Below, piece by piece: positions 20,809-34,839 of a DNA stretch of 64,000 nucleotides. Made by a program: the position numbers and the translations under genes. The notes below the pieces were generated by a model. That model did not search any database. It was not told the origin of the DNA and saw only the letters and a program-made list of their open reading frames with translations. How positions within the stretch are numbered: the first letter of the stretch is position 1; every line of letters starts with the position of its first letter. The DNA comes from Heterodera schachtii (taxonomy: Eukaryota > Nematoda > Chromadorea > Rhabditida > Heteroderidae): positions 14,705 through 78,704 of the forward strand of contig SIJG01000121.1 in NCBI GenBank assembly GCA_023374025.1, given 5' to 3'.

Positions 20809-23074
20809 GAAGGAAGTGCCGAACTGACCGACCGATCGGATGGACGATATTATTTCAACATATTGTGTAAATAATGTATTTATTGTGTGTGTATATATAT
20901 GCCATTGTACTGTATGTATTGTATATATTTGTGTGTGCTCCTCGTGCTAATAAATGGACTTTCGGAGCGATTTTTTGGCACTTAACTTTTTTTAGTCAAT
21001 ACGACCCCTTAGGGGCGTGCCAATTGTTTCGGACAAGAAAATGGACGGACCAAGAAAGCATGAATTAAAGCCGGTTTTGGAACCAAAAATGTGAAACTTT
21101 AATTTTTCGTTTAGGGCCCAGCGTTTGGAATGGAAGCCGAATTCGTGATCAGCAACTTCCAGAATTCTCGGAAGCATTTTCAATTTTTTTAAAACTAACA
21201 ATAAGAATAAACGCAAAAATGGGGAGGGGGCAAACTTCATCTTCCTCCTCCTCCTCCTCCTCCTCAATGAATTCTTTCTTCCCCATCATTCGCCTCCAGC
21301 AGCTGAAAGCGAAGGAATGAATTTGTTACATATCTGATATACCTAAATTATGATTATGACTTACTGGAAAAGTCTGTATGTCGGAATCACTACTTTTTTG
21401 ATGGGGGGAGGTATAACAAAAAGGGCGAGAGAGTGCACGTGGTATACCGGAAAGAGGCTAGAGCATTAAGAAATAGTGTGCCAAAAGATGCGAAAAGGTG
21501 AGGAGAGAGTGCACATGGTAAATGGAAAAGAAGCTAGAGCATTAGAGAAATAGTGTGAGAAAAAGGTGGAAACTTCTCTCTGTTCTGTCCCCAAATGCTT
21601 CCCATCCTTTGTCCTCTTAAATTTGTTCGCTTATAAATATTTGATCTCGTTCGTCGCCGTACCCGGTTGGCATTCGGTTGGAGCCGGATTGAGCTTTAAC
21701 ATCGTTTACTTTTTTGTTTTGTTTTTTCTTTAAACGGCACGGAACAGACGATAAAAAAATTGTCTGTAAAAATCATTTAAATATTTTTTTTAATTAATTT
21801 TATTTTAACTAACGATATATGTACAAGGAAATGCTGCATTACTTCATTTGCTTACTTACAATAAGTTGAACTGATCCAATCCGATAATTTAATTTTAATC
21901 CCTTTATTTATTGTGCCGATTTTTGGGCAATGTGCCAAAGAAATCCATTTTCAGTCGCCTTTTTTGGCAATGTTTCCAATTGTTGAAAAAGGGAGGCCTA
22001 GTTTTTTTATTTTGTTGTTATGCACCAAAATGCCATTCTTTTCCACCCATTGAGAATAGAAACGGTGCCGAGATTTTCTTATCGTACTTTGAACAAAGTT
22101 ATTGAAAATAAAAGTAATTATTATTTTAATTAACTACAAATTATCAAAAAAAAAAGTTTGGATTTTTGAGTCGCCTTTTTCATTGTTACTAATTAGCAAT
22201 TGCCTCCTTAACAATTAATAGTGACAATCGAAAACCCCTTAATATTTATGCGCTAACTAATTTCAATCAGTCGTCGAAACTCTTAAATTATCTGCGCTTC
22301 AAATAAAAGATTGAAGAGTCGTTAATTGGTCCAATTACATATTCACACATTTTTTAATTCATTTTCTCTAAGAATTAATAATTTGATTTTATTTGGTGGT
22401 GACCCATAATTTATTTGTAATCGCATAAATGAATGGGCTCCCTTTTCCATTCATTTTGCCAACAGCTAATTAATGAATGCCATTGCACTAATTTTTGGTG
22501 TCCATCAGTCGCATCCACGGCATTTTCCACCCGGGCCAATCTCTCCACCCCTCCACCCCCCCCCCCATCTTTCAATTGCCCTTTGGTCATCTTTTCCGTG
22601 CCGTTCCCTTCTAAATGGCGTCGTTTTTGTCTGCACTTTGATCACTGGTTACTAATTGGCCTAATTGCGCCATTTATCCTTCCCCAATTACGCGCTCATC
22701 ATCATTAAAATTACCAGTCATCGCCCATTAGTCACTCTCATTCCATCGTTTTTCCTCCAACATTTATGCTTTTTTCATTTGTTTAATGGGTGTAAATAAA
22801 TTTCAATTAGCGCTTATTAATTAAATAAATAACCAATTATTTATATGATGACCTATTGTGCTCGCTGCTATTAGTACCCCCGTGATCAGTGGTCACCTAA
22901 TTGGCCGTAATTGCGAAAAATCGGCTAAATTTACTAATTAAACGACCCATTCATTCTCTGTCAATTAGTGTCCCATTTCCATTATTGTCTTATTTTAATC
23001 CATTTCTTAATTAATTATTTATAATTTGAAAGGTTTTTCTTCGCTTATTTTTTTAAAAATAATTTTCTTGCAAA
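20809..23074. other. Intergenic region with small repeats
   Basis: The 3' end of the 14-3-3 gene has AATAAATGG near 20950. A TCC repeat ((CCT)n, about 21238-21264) and a diverged two-copy tandem repeat (next entry) are present. 22500-22570 has a C11 tract. From 21570 to 23070 the DNA is A+T rich and I see no gene. Confidence 0.6.
21425..21570. repeat. Two-copy tandem duplication, about 72-bp unit
   Basis: GAGAGAGTGCACGTGGTA, then GAGGCTAGAGCATTA and AATAGTGTG, repeated at 21502 onward with substitutions (GAGAGAGTGCACATGGTA, GAAGCTAGAGCATTA, AATAGTGTG). Confidence 0.75.
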
Positions 23075-25655
<2,581 letters not shown>

Positions 25656-27188
25656 AGGAATTGGGAAATTTGATTTAATTTTTGTTGGTTTAGCCATTTT
25701 TATTTTTCGCTGTTTTTTGTTTTTGCGCATTTTCCTTTTTATCATTCATTTTATTTTTTGTTTTTATAAAAAAAATATCTCATCCATTCCAATCATTTAT
25801 GTAGATGAATTTTTTAGATTTATTAATTAGTAAAAATTAAGAAAAATTTCATTCATAATTTAAAAGTAGAATGACATGAATTTTTCTGAGCCTTGATATA
25901 TTTTTTACAAAATGAAAAAATTGTAAGAATTTTGTTTTTTAATTAAAACCAGACATTTCGTATAAAAAATTATTTCGGAGAGATTTTGGTGGTGGAAATT
26001 TTGGGTTTCGAGAATTTGAAAGTTTGTCGAATATGTGAAATTAACCGAAAATGTCGGTGTTTTTTTTTACTTATATGTCCGATAATTTAATTTCAAAAAA
26101 AGCTCTCTAATCACATTTTCTCTAAGAGCTTTGATCACTTTTTTGTTCAATGGTTTTGGCTCTGATCAATCAGTGATCATTTTTATCACTTTCACAATGG
26201 CCCTTTTTGCCTTTTCACTTCCGCGTAAAATGCCATTTTGAAGAGGGAATCAAAAATTTCTGAATCGCTGGCACCTTTCCGGAATTAAAAAAAACTATTT
26301 AAAAATTTAAATTAATTTTTCATTTGCCACATTTTACCGCAATGGCAAGCCATGAATCAGTGCCATTGCTTTTCACGACTTAAATTGTTGCAGGCAATAA
26401 TTTGCATGTAAATCCATCATGGTCGAGCAGCACATCTGCCAATGCCAATGGAAAAGGGAGTCATTGTTAGCCATTTAAAATTTAAATTTTGTAAAGGTCA
26501 TTTGAAGAGTTCAAGCACTGGCTTAAATTTGGGGCATAACAAAATCTTGCCGCTGAATTTTTTTAACTGTTTAGAATTCCATGTCTATTTCAATAAATTT
26601 ACATGTATCATTCGAATTTGCGGCGAAGCATTGACTCTTTTGGCAACTAATTGGCCAATGTTTGCTGGCAGTTGGGCCAACGAACAGCCAAAGTTGCGCC
26701 GAACAGCAAAAGTGCCGAGAATGGGCTCTTCCCGGTTGCACTCGGCAATGGATGGCATGGTGCCGTACTCGACAAAGTGCCTTTGAATAAATTTATCATG
26801 AACATTCTTTAACAATAAGCCTAATGCTGACCAAGAGCTTGCTGATAAATTTAAGTTCTATGGCCTGATCAGAAGTATTCTCGGTAGCAATTAATGTCGG
26901 CTAGGAGTGCAATATCGATCAGCTAATAATTTTCCGATACATTTTTCTGGCTTCTCGGTACGCTCCTTATATCTCGGGTTTCCCCGGCATCAATACCAAT
27001 TTTTTAAATATTGGCAAAGCCTAATAAGATTTCAATGCCAAGACCTGATCAGAATTCTACGGGTTAGCAAATTTTCTGCTGAACTTTCTAAAGAGAACCT
27101 GGACACAAATTTTCCGTTCAGTTTTTCCTTTTTTGCCCTTTGTGATTCATAAATCAATCGGCGGTAAACGACAATAATTGCAGCAAAA
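25656..27188. other. Intergenic; weak open frame on minus
   Basis: The minus-strand frame 26815-26585 (starts MLKNVHDKFIQRHFVEYG, then SIAECNREEPILGTFA) has unbiased composition and may be an old coding remnant, but I do not recognise it. The rest is A+T rich with no gene. Confidence 0.4.
26336..26960. repeat. Dispersed duplication, copy 1
   Basis: From TTTTACCGCAATGGCAAGCC to GCTAATAATTTTCCG-type sequence this segment is nearly identical to 33926-34330. The second copy lacks about 210 bp that lie here between GAAGAGTTCAA (about 26505) and GGCAATGGATGGC (about 26743). Confidence 0.85.
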
Positions 27189-27637
27189 ATGAACAGATGG
27201 TAAGGAATTCCAAAAAAAACTAAAATAATTTTAAAATTAAGTTAAAATTAAATTTATCTAATTTTTTTCATTGTTTAAGTTGGATTTGCGCTGATGTTTG
27301 GATGGACATTTTCCCATTATTTGACCATGCCCAACTCGGACTCAAATTGGCATTGATTTCGCCATGTTTCGACATTTTAGTGGACACGCATTTTGAGGGC
27401 AAAAGCGAATTGACTATTTTGAGAGAAATCGAAATTATCAAGGGCATTGGAACAAAACCGAAACTATCTGTGCAAAAGGATGACAAATTTGTGGATTTTC
27501 CGTTGCCGGACCGTCCACTGTCCAACAAAATCCGCTTTAATAAGCTTTTGTGTATATTAAAGCATATTTTATATTTTTTCAGATACATTGACCATTCCGT
27601 CATTGAATTTCTTCGTTCCAACAAGCAAATAGCAAAT
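27189..27637 (+). pseudogene. F-box-like protein, branch B, interrupted in exon 3
   Basis: Exon 1 27189-27199 (ATG AAC AGA TG), exon 2 27280-27549 with WICADVWMDIFPLFDHAQLG, SPCFDILVDTHFEGKSEL and PLPDRPLSNKIRF, exon 3 from 27583 (YIDHSVIEFLRSNKQIA). After about 18 codons homology to other branch B genes ends abruptly at 27638, where a foldback element begins. No downstream exon 3-5 sequence follows, so the gene is truncated. Exon 2 and its splice sites are otherwise intact. Confidence 0.8.
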
Positions 27638-27935
27638 TTTTCCACTACAACTTTCTACAACTTTTTTCTTTGTCAACTAAATCCAACATTATTGGTATCA
27701 TTCGAAAGCTTAATGTATTTAGAAACTTTTTCTAAGCTAATGCTTCGCGATTAGATAAATACCAAAAAAGTTATACATAAAAATTTCGAAAAATAAAAAT
27801 TTTTCAAAGCTTGAAAATTTATTCGCCCTTGATTAGGCTAATAGAGCATGTTAAGAGCTTTCGAATGATACCAAGATTGTTGGATTTGGATGCCAACGAA
27901 AAAAGCTTAAGTGGAAAATCATGCTGGGGCCCAAC
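27638..27935. mobile_element. Foldback (long inverted-repeat) element truncating a gene
   Basis: The left arm TTTTTCCACT...AAATCCAACATTATTGG then TATCATTCGAAAGCTTAATG is mirrored by the right arm AGCTTTCGAATGATACCAAG, TTGTTGGATTTGG ... AAAAAGCTTAAGTGGAAAA. Arms of about 80 bp with mismatches flank a short centre. Related arms are found in the foldback at 42561-42847. Confidence 0.75.
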
Positions 27936-28273
27936 CGTGCCGGCCCAACTGAGCGGTTCCGTCAGTTAGTTGTCCCTGTACAGCTTATGTAGTGAACGAT
28001 AGCGCTGGTCTGAGCATGGATTCGTGATCAGCGATCTCAAAAACCCCTTAACACTTATTTTCATTAATTCCTAAAACATATTTATAGGCATTTGAAAATG
28101 TATGTTAAAAGTAGCGTAGCCTGTAAACTTAAAGAGTACCATTTTTTCAAAAAACAGTTTTGATTTGATTTGGTTGCACATGTTCAAAAAATGACATTTT
28201 GTTTTTGTTTAACCAATTTTGTTTAGACATTTCTCCGTGCCACCACTTCTGTCAGTTTTAATTAGAGACCGGT

Positions 28274-28380
28274 GCGGGACGGGATCCCGCGCGGGATTTT
28301 GCGGGATCCCAATCCGCAATCCCGCATTTTTTGGGAAATGCGGGATTTGCGGGATTTATACCTGAGGGATCCCGTCCCGC
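28274..28380. mobile_element. Small inverted-repeat element, 107 bp
   Basis: A perfect 15-bp terminal inverted repeat: GCGGGACGGGATCCC at 28274-28288 and GGGATCCCGTCCCGC at 28366-28380. The interior repeats GCGGGAT and ATCCCGC, so the whole unit can fold into a cruciform. Organisation resembles the MITE at 1531-1685. Confidence 0.8.
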
Positions 28381-28382
28381 AA

Positions 28383-29215
28383 ATGAACGGAATCTGCTTC
28401 AGTCTTTATGCAAATTGCATTGGATGAGCGGAATGAAAGCCTTACTTTTGTATAGAGCACGGGCAAGTGGGATACGGTAGTATTATCTGTACAGTACTTT
28501 ACCATAGTATTATCTGTACAGTACTTTACCAAAGTCTTGGCAGGGCCAGGAGTCCTGTTAAAACCTTCCTTGTCCTGTCCGTCCTGTTATGGTCCATCTC
28601 GGAAACCTGGTCTGGTCCGGGTTTTTTTTTTTCAAAATTACGGGTTCTAATTTCACAAAAAAGTGTTCCAGAATTGAAATTCCTTCTTAATTTAGGCCGC
28701 TGTCTCCGCCAGATCAAAGCGATGAAAAGTGTTCTCTTTTCCCGAGCCCAGTGATCAGCGGAAAAAGAAGTGACCATTTGAGAAATGTCCCGATCAAAAA
28801 AGAGTTAAATTGTGTTAATTGCTGATATTTTGTTGCTCTTTGAACTGTCAAAATTTAACGCTGAGTATAAAAAATAGGAATTTGACTTTGCTAATAATTT
28901 AAAATTGGCAAAATTCGATTCTTTTTTACTTGCAATAATTTGCAAATTCATTTGTTCTTTTGACAACTAAGGATTGGAAAAATTTATTTGTGTTAAGGAG
29001 GGATGTCAAAAACTTTCTTTTTTTGTGTTTGCGAACATCGGCATCTTCTTAAAATCTCCGTTTTCTTTTTTAAATGATTTTTTTTTGGTTTTTCTTGAAG
29101 CTTTGGTTGGTTTTCATCCACACACACCATTACTCCATTTTGGCTTATGGGCATTAAATTTTCAATCGAAACTTGTCGAAAAAAGTGCCGGCTATGACTT
29201 CTTAATTTAATAAAA
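28383..29215. repeat. Dispersed duplication with decayed branch B 3' end, copy 1
   Basis: Nearly identical to 40608-42360 except that the second copy carries a 1001-bp insertion. At 28695 a TTTAG acceptor is followed by CCGCTGTCTCCGCCAGATC, homologous to exon 5 of branch B F-box-like genes (PLSPP... reading), with the 3' flank ATTTGAGAAATGTC. The upstream exons are missing here. Confidence 0.8.
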
Positions 29216-29259
29216 AAAATTTCAAACCATTTTTAGACGAAAAACTAATCGTTGTTCAC

Positions 29260-30590
29260 CTTTTGTCAAATGCGTCGTCTCTGATCATAAAGTCAATTTG
29301 GTTCTGTCGATCATTCACTCCAGCATAAGTCGCCTTTTTCCATTTTGCCACATCACTTCCAATTGGACAACGGATGACAATAAAAGCATCATCGTCCACT
29401 TCTATCACTGTCAATTTCTCCCCAGTCAATTCGTTGGTCAGTTCAAATGGCTCAACGGTCAAGAGGCTCATCGGACGGACGGAAAGAAAATTGCGAAGCC
29501 GAAATTGACAGGCGAAGAAGCGATGGAAAATGCCTGAAAAGAAGACAAAAAGTAAATGCCGGGCCCAAAACTCAGCCCAAAATGCTTTCCGCCAAAAAAT
29601 CGTTTTTATTTTCGTGCTTTTCAGCCGAGAGTAACCGAATGATAAAAAGAAATAATTTTTTAATTTGATCGTAAAATAAGAAAAAGACGAATTAAATTGA
29701 ATGAATCACTGTTTTGATTTGTTCCACTGTTGCCAACCATTGATCCATTGATGCCACCTCCGGTGCTTCCACAATGCACGTGAACACCTTCGGCAAATTG
29801 TCGGGACGAGGCGAGAACAGCCATTTGGTCACCACTTGGCCATCCGACGCATTGGCACTGTCGTCGGGCGGAAATTCGGGCAAAATGCCGGTCGACAAAA
29901 TGCGAAGCGCTGGATAATCGTTGAGCGTTGACGGGCCCAATTGACGCATTTGACGAAAAAAGATCGCCTTCGGTTTGAATCAGAAGAATTGTGTCCTTGA
30001 ACATCGGCCAAATGTTGCGCAGAACGAACTCCGAAATGCGAACATTTTCAACGTAAATGTCAAAATGGGTTTTAAATGTGGCGGAAAGGCGGTCAAAACG
30101 ACGAAGGAAAGCGAGCACATTTTGGTCGATGAAGCTGAAAAGTAATTAGCAAGTCTTGACGGTCACAAATCATTTCAAAATTTTTAAATTCATTTTTTAC
30201 TTGATCGAAATGCGTCCGAATCCGATGACTTTGTTCGGCAACGGAACTTGCGGAATTGGCAATTCTTTTCCACCGAGATTGGCAAATTGCACAATTTTCA
30301 TTTCTTTTGCGCCATTCAGTCCAATTTTGCCTTCAATAATTATGTCGCCCAATTTCCATTTGCGCGTTTTGAAGTGTTCGTCGACGAAACAGTCAAAACG
30401 GCGGCTGACCATCGCAATGCCAAAGCCAAGTTGAGAGCGTGGAAGCAAATCGAACACTTTGAGCCAACAGTCGGCAGAAATGAAGCTGAAAAGGGAAAGC
30501 AAAATGATTAATTAGCATGGACAATCCAAATTTGAATTATTACATCGCTTTTTCCATTTCCTTCTCCACTTCCTTCGGATTGTCAGACAT
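29260..30590 (-). pseudogene. F-box-like protein, branch A1, three frameshifts and lost last exon
   Basis: Exons 30590-30544, 30485-30201, 30134-29710 and 29533-29260 are homologous to the intact copy at 43838-45266. Exon 3 is 425 nt instead of 424 (extra G in GAAGGCGATC, where paralogues read GAAGGCATC or GAGGCGATC). Exon 4 is 274 instead of 272 nt (extra bases in CCGTCCGTCC and CTCTTGACC). Beyond the exon 4 donor the sequence changes, and no LLDxxxxGPS exon is found. The promoter region and the first two exons are intact, so it may still be transcribed. Confidence 0.85.
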
Positions 30591-30880
30591 TTTTTTGAGA
30601 TTGGTAATCAAACAACAAATAAAAATAGGCGAACTGAAAAAGAAAATTATCCAAATTAAAAAAAAAGCATTGAAAGAATTTTGATTTGGAATTAATTGTG
30701 AATGGCACAGAGTAAAAAATGAGAAGGAAAAGGGTAAAATTGAGAAAAAAAACAAATAGAAAACGTAGAGAGAATCATTTTTTAAAGTATTGTCTCAGAG
30801 AGAAAAAATCGAAAGAGAGAGACAAAAACAAATGAAACGACGAAATGGAAAATAATGAAAAGTGGCGGAGGAAGAGCAAC

Positions 30881-30890
30881 CACTTTTATA
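30881..30890 (-). promoter_or_regulatory. TATA element of the A1 gene
   Basis: TATAAAAGTG followed by GTTGC on minus, about 290 nt upstream of the ATG at 30590, identical in context to the elements at 13641 and 37755. Confidence 0.65.
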
Positions 30891-31348
30891 CTAAACATTT
30901 TTGCCAATTTTTACAAGAGTTTTATTAAACGGTCGTATTCGACGCCTTATTATAAAAGCCATCCCTCCTCTTCCAATTTCTTTCATTCGCTCTCTTTTTA
31001 CTTCCCTTTTGCTTCCGCAAAAGTATTCCGTTGCTTTTCTCTGATTTTAACGATAACTTTGTTATGTTCGAATAAACCCTATTATCATTCGAAATCAAAA
31101 AGTCTAAAGAAGCAAAATATGTAAAATCAGCTCATTTTCAGTGCATACAATCACCAACCCTATTAATTAATTAAGTAATTGTTGATTGTTTATCGTTTTG
31201 TAAACTTTCTTTAAACATATACTAAATTCATTTGTTGGAAATCGGAAGTCCGTGCCATCCCTGATTCATTTCATCCACATTTATTTGATAAATTTTATTT
31301 TTCAGTTCGCCTATTTTTATTTGTTGTTTGATTACCAATCTCAAAAAA

Positions 31349-32634
31349 ATGTCTGACAATCCGAAGGACGTGGAGAAGGAAATGGAAAAAGCGATGTAAT
31401 AATTCAAATTGGATTGTCCATGCTAATTAATCATTTTGCTTTCCCTTTTCAGCTTTATCTCTGCCGACTGTTGGCTCAAAGTGTTCGATTTGCTGCCGCC
31501 CTTTCAACTTGGCTTTGGCATTGCGATGGTCAGCCGCCGATTTGACTGTTTCGTTGATGAACACTTCAAAACGCGAAAATGGACATTGGGCAAATTGCAA
31601 ATTCGACGCAAAATTGGAGACAATGGCGGCAAATGAAATGGAAATTATCAATGCCAATTTGAAATCGCTGCCAATCCCTCAAATCCGTTGCCGAACAAAG
31701 TCATCGGATTCAGAAGCATTTTGATCACGTAAATTTGAATTTTTAATAATTTATGTCCATCGGTACACTTTCTTCTGGTTTTCAGCTTCATCGACCAAAA
31801 TGTGCTCACTTTTCTCGGCCGTTTTCACCGTTTTTCCGCCAAATGTCCAATGAAATTGTACATTTCCACTGCAAATGTTCGCATTTTGGAGATCGTTGTG
31901 CTCAACATTATGCCAATGTTCAAGGACGCCATTCGTGAGATGTATTTAAACGCCGTCACTTTTCGTCAAATGCGCCAATTTGCTCCGTCAATGCTCACCA
32001 ATTGCCCAGCCCTCCGCGTTGTTGATTTCGGTGGCACCTTTTTGCCCGAATTTCCACCTGACGACAGTGCCAATGCGTCGGATGGCCAAGCGGTGACCAA
32101 ATGGCTGTTCACGCCTCATCTCGACAATTTGCCTAAGTGGTTTAATATTGTGGAATTAGCTGTGGAACAATGGTCGACAATTGTGGAACAAATCAAAGCG
32201 GTGATTTGTCCAATTTAATTTCGCTTTTTAAATGTTTTGTCTCCTTTTTAGGCTTTTTCCTCTGCTTCTTCTCCTGTTAATTTCTGCATTTCTGCTGTCT
32301 TTCCGCCGTCCTCTTCACTTTCTGTCGTTGTGCCATTTGAATTGATCAACGAATTTACTCAAGAGAAATTGACACTGTCCAAAGAAGACGAAGAAGAATT
32401 CGAAGAAGATGATGTGAAATGTTTTTGCCTCGTCCGTTGTCCAATTGTGCCTGATGATCAGAAACGGCAGAAGATCAATCAAATGTGGGGCCAATGGAAC
32501 AAAATTGACATTCATATCACAGACGACGGAGTCGACAAAAGGTGAAAACACATTTTGAAACAAAGAATATAAATCTTTTTCTTTTTTGAAGTCTTCTCGA
32601 CGCTTCTTCCGCCGGGCCGAGTGGTGATCACTGA
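31349..32634 (+). pseudogene. F-box-like protein, branch A2, nonsense frame in exon 2
   Basis: Exons 31349-31395, 31453-31728, 31786-32200, 32252-32541 and 32592-32634. All borders are intact. Exon 2 has an extra G at about 31626-31630 (NGAN codons become NGG K stop) and, 50 nt later, one A fewer in CCTCAAATCCG, which restores the frame; total exon length is therefore unchanged (276 nt), but an in-frame TGA lies between. Exons 3-5 are fully open (STANVRILEIVVLNIMPMF, PEFPPDDSANASDGQ, PFELINEFTQEKLTL, tail LLDASSAGPSGDH). Compare the intact copy at 46097-47388. Confidence 0.85.
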
Positions 32635-33232
32635 TCAGAAACAGCAAAAGCCGAAATGAATTGATTGATTGATACGAATATGTGATCTAAATGTCGGACT
32701 TTGCTTAAATGTTGTTGTATTTGATTTCTGCTCATAAATTTCATAAAAATGTTAGGCTTTACCAGTATAAAATTGAAAAACGGTTGGAAATTAAATTTAC
32801 CAAAAAATCAAAAATTATGTATGTGCTAACAGTCGTCTAGGGAAAGCAATTCTTTGTATATGCTTTCTTTTTGAAATGCTGCTTCAGCACCGCCGGCCCC
32901 CAAAATTTTGCTAAAATTTAGACAAAAAAAATAAAATAAAAAGTCAATTTTTGGTGAAAATCTGTTAAATAGCCAAAAATTCCAATTTTTCCCAGGCGGG
33001 ATAACTTTTTTTCTTCTTAAAAATTGGCACAAATTGCAAAAATTGGTTATTTTTGTTGAAAATGTTAAAAAATGCATTCTAATTTTCAAAATTTTTTCGA
33101 CGGCGCCCATCGGCACTGCTGGCGGGTCTCGGTTAGCAAAAAGATTTACTGGAATGTTTTTAATTGTTCTTAAAATTTCTTTAAATTTGAAAATTCTTAT
33201 TCATCACTTTTTCAGAATATAAGCATTAGAGT

Positions 33233-33840
33233 CAGGGCTGGACGTAAATGATTTTCAATTACGGAAATCCGTAATCCGTAATTACGGCGATTTTTTTCAG
33301 TTATGGCCACCCGTAATCCGTAATTACAGAGGCCCAAAACCCGTAATTTCCCGTAATTGCGCAATCCGTAATTTCAAAATTTTTTTTTTTATTTTAAAAT
33401 TTTTATTTAAATAAATCCAATCAAAAAATTGGTTAAGAGTAATTTATAATCAGAATAAAGCTTCAGATTCCAGAGACCTGTGGTCGAAAATTCTCAAAAT
33501 TTTTCATTAGTTTTCAATGCAACCCCTTGAGAAGCTTTTTTTAAAGAAAATTCAAAAGATTGTACTCATTTGGTGGTGACGAAATGAAAATAAATTAATT
33601 CTTTTTTAATTTTTAGGGTTCATTTTGGGAAGGTTTGTGAAGGGGTCCCGGCTATGTTAATTGACGATCATTTTTTGATTTTTAAAACAGCTTATCTCGC
33701 GACGTCTTTTTTCTAAAAAACTGGAGAACATGGGGGGGGGGGTCAGGGCGGCGCCGAAAGGCGCCGCCCGGAAAAATATGAAAATTTTTATTAAAATTGT
33801 TAAAAGATTTTGACTAAAAATGACTAAGATTAGAGCTAAT
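33233..33840 (+). mobile_element. hAT-like element, truncated copy in module B
   Basis: Starts CAGGGCTGGACGTAAATG at 33233 directly after ATTAGAGT, contains the CCGTAATTACGG subterminal repeats and the G-run/GGCGGCGCC hairpin, but lacks the opposite terminus. Confidence 0.7.
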
Positions 33841-33925
33841 ATTTAAAAATAATTAGAGTTATGGCGTGGATGGTTGTGGCGAGGATGGTGCTGATAAGCG
33901 ACGCCGATGAAAAATTTTCAGATTT

Positions 33926-34330
33926 TACCGCAATGGCAAGCCATGAATCAGTGCCATTGCTTTTCACGACTATAAATTGTTGCAGGCAATAATTTGCATG
34001 TAAATCCATCATGGTCGAGCAGCACATCTGCCAATGCCAATGGAAAAGGGAGTCATTGTTAGCCATTTAAAATTTAAATTTTGTAAAGGTCATTTGAAGA
34101 GTTCAACGGCAATGGATGGCATGGTGCCGTACTCGACAAAGTGCCTTTGAATAAATTTTATCATGAACATTCTTTAACAATAAGCCTAATGCTGACCAAG
34201 AGCTTGCTGATAAATTTAAGTTCTATGGCCTGATCAGAAGTATTCTCGGGTAGCAATTAATGTCGGCTAGGAGTGCAATATCGATCAGCTATAATTTTCC
34301 GGTACATTTTTCTGGCTTCTCGGTTTCTAA
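33926..34330. repeat. Dispersed duplication, copy 2 (internal deletion)
   Basis: Matches 26336-26960, but about 210 bp are absent at 34105. It is joined at its left to the end of module B. Confidence 0.85.
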
Positions 34331-34412
34331 AAGATAACTTTTTTAAAATGTTTTTTTATTTATTTTTTTTAATTAACTCATTTGCTATTGCCAAAGTGTT
34401 CATTTAATTTAG

Positions 34413-34560
34413 GCATTCGTCCCCACTAGTGGCACGTCAAAGTGGTGGAAAAGGGCGTCGAAATGTGCGGAAGTGAAATTTAATTGAGAAGTGATCGACC
34501 ATTTTGGAGATTATTGATATGGACAAATTGTTCTGTTGCATCATTTTTTGATACTTATTT
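34413..34560 (+). pseudogene. Branch B exon 5 and 3' flank, fragment
   Basis: TTTAG followed by GCATTCGTCCCCACTAGTGG, GTCGAAATGTGCGGAAGTGA and ATTGAGAAGTGATCGACC align with exon 5 and 3' flank of the gene at 55618-56868. Only this end is present. Confidence 0.5.
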
Positions 34561-34839
34561 TTGCTCGTTGATTTTGTTCAATTCTTTCCGATGAAAATAT
34601 TAATTTCTTTCATTTTTCATTTATCCCAAGGACATGACCAAATTAGCACTGCTCAATCAAAACTCAAATTCAAGTGCTTATCCATTTGGGATGGAAAATG
34701 ATTTTTTCGTCTCTTTTAAACCGACCATTTCTGCTGGAAAAATCCCAACAAATAAATGTATTCTAAAGAAATAACTGTGAGGAATTATCCGATCAATTTC
34801 CATTCATAATGATCGATCATTTGTACATTTCCCAATAAT

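Larger units (their letters stand above)
29240..33925. repeat. Segmental duplication, module B
   Basis: Head-to-head pair of an A1 gene (minus) and an A2 gene (plus) followed by the same downstream DNA as modules A and C, including the ATTAGAGT/CAGGGCTGGACG junction at 33225-33245 and the GGCGGCGCC hairpin at 33748. Homology ends near 33925 at a join with another dispersed repeat. Confidence 0.85.
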
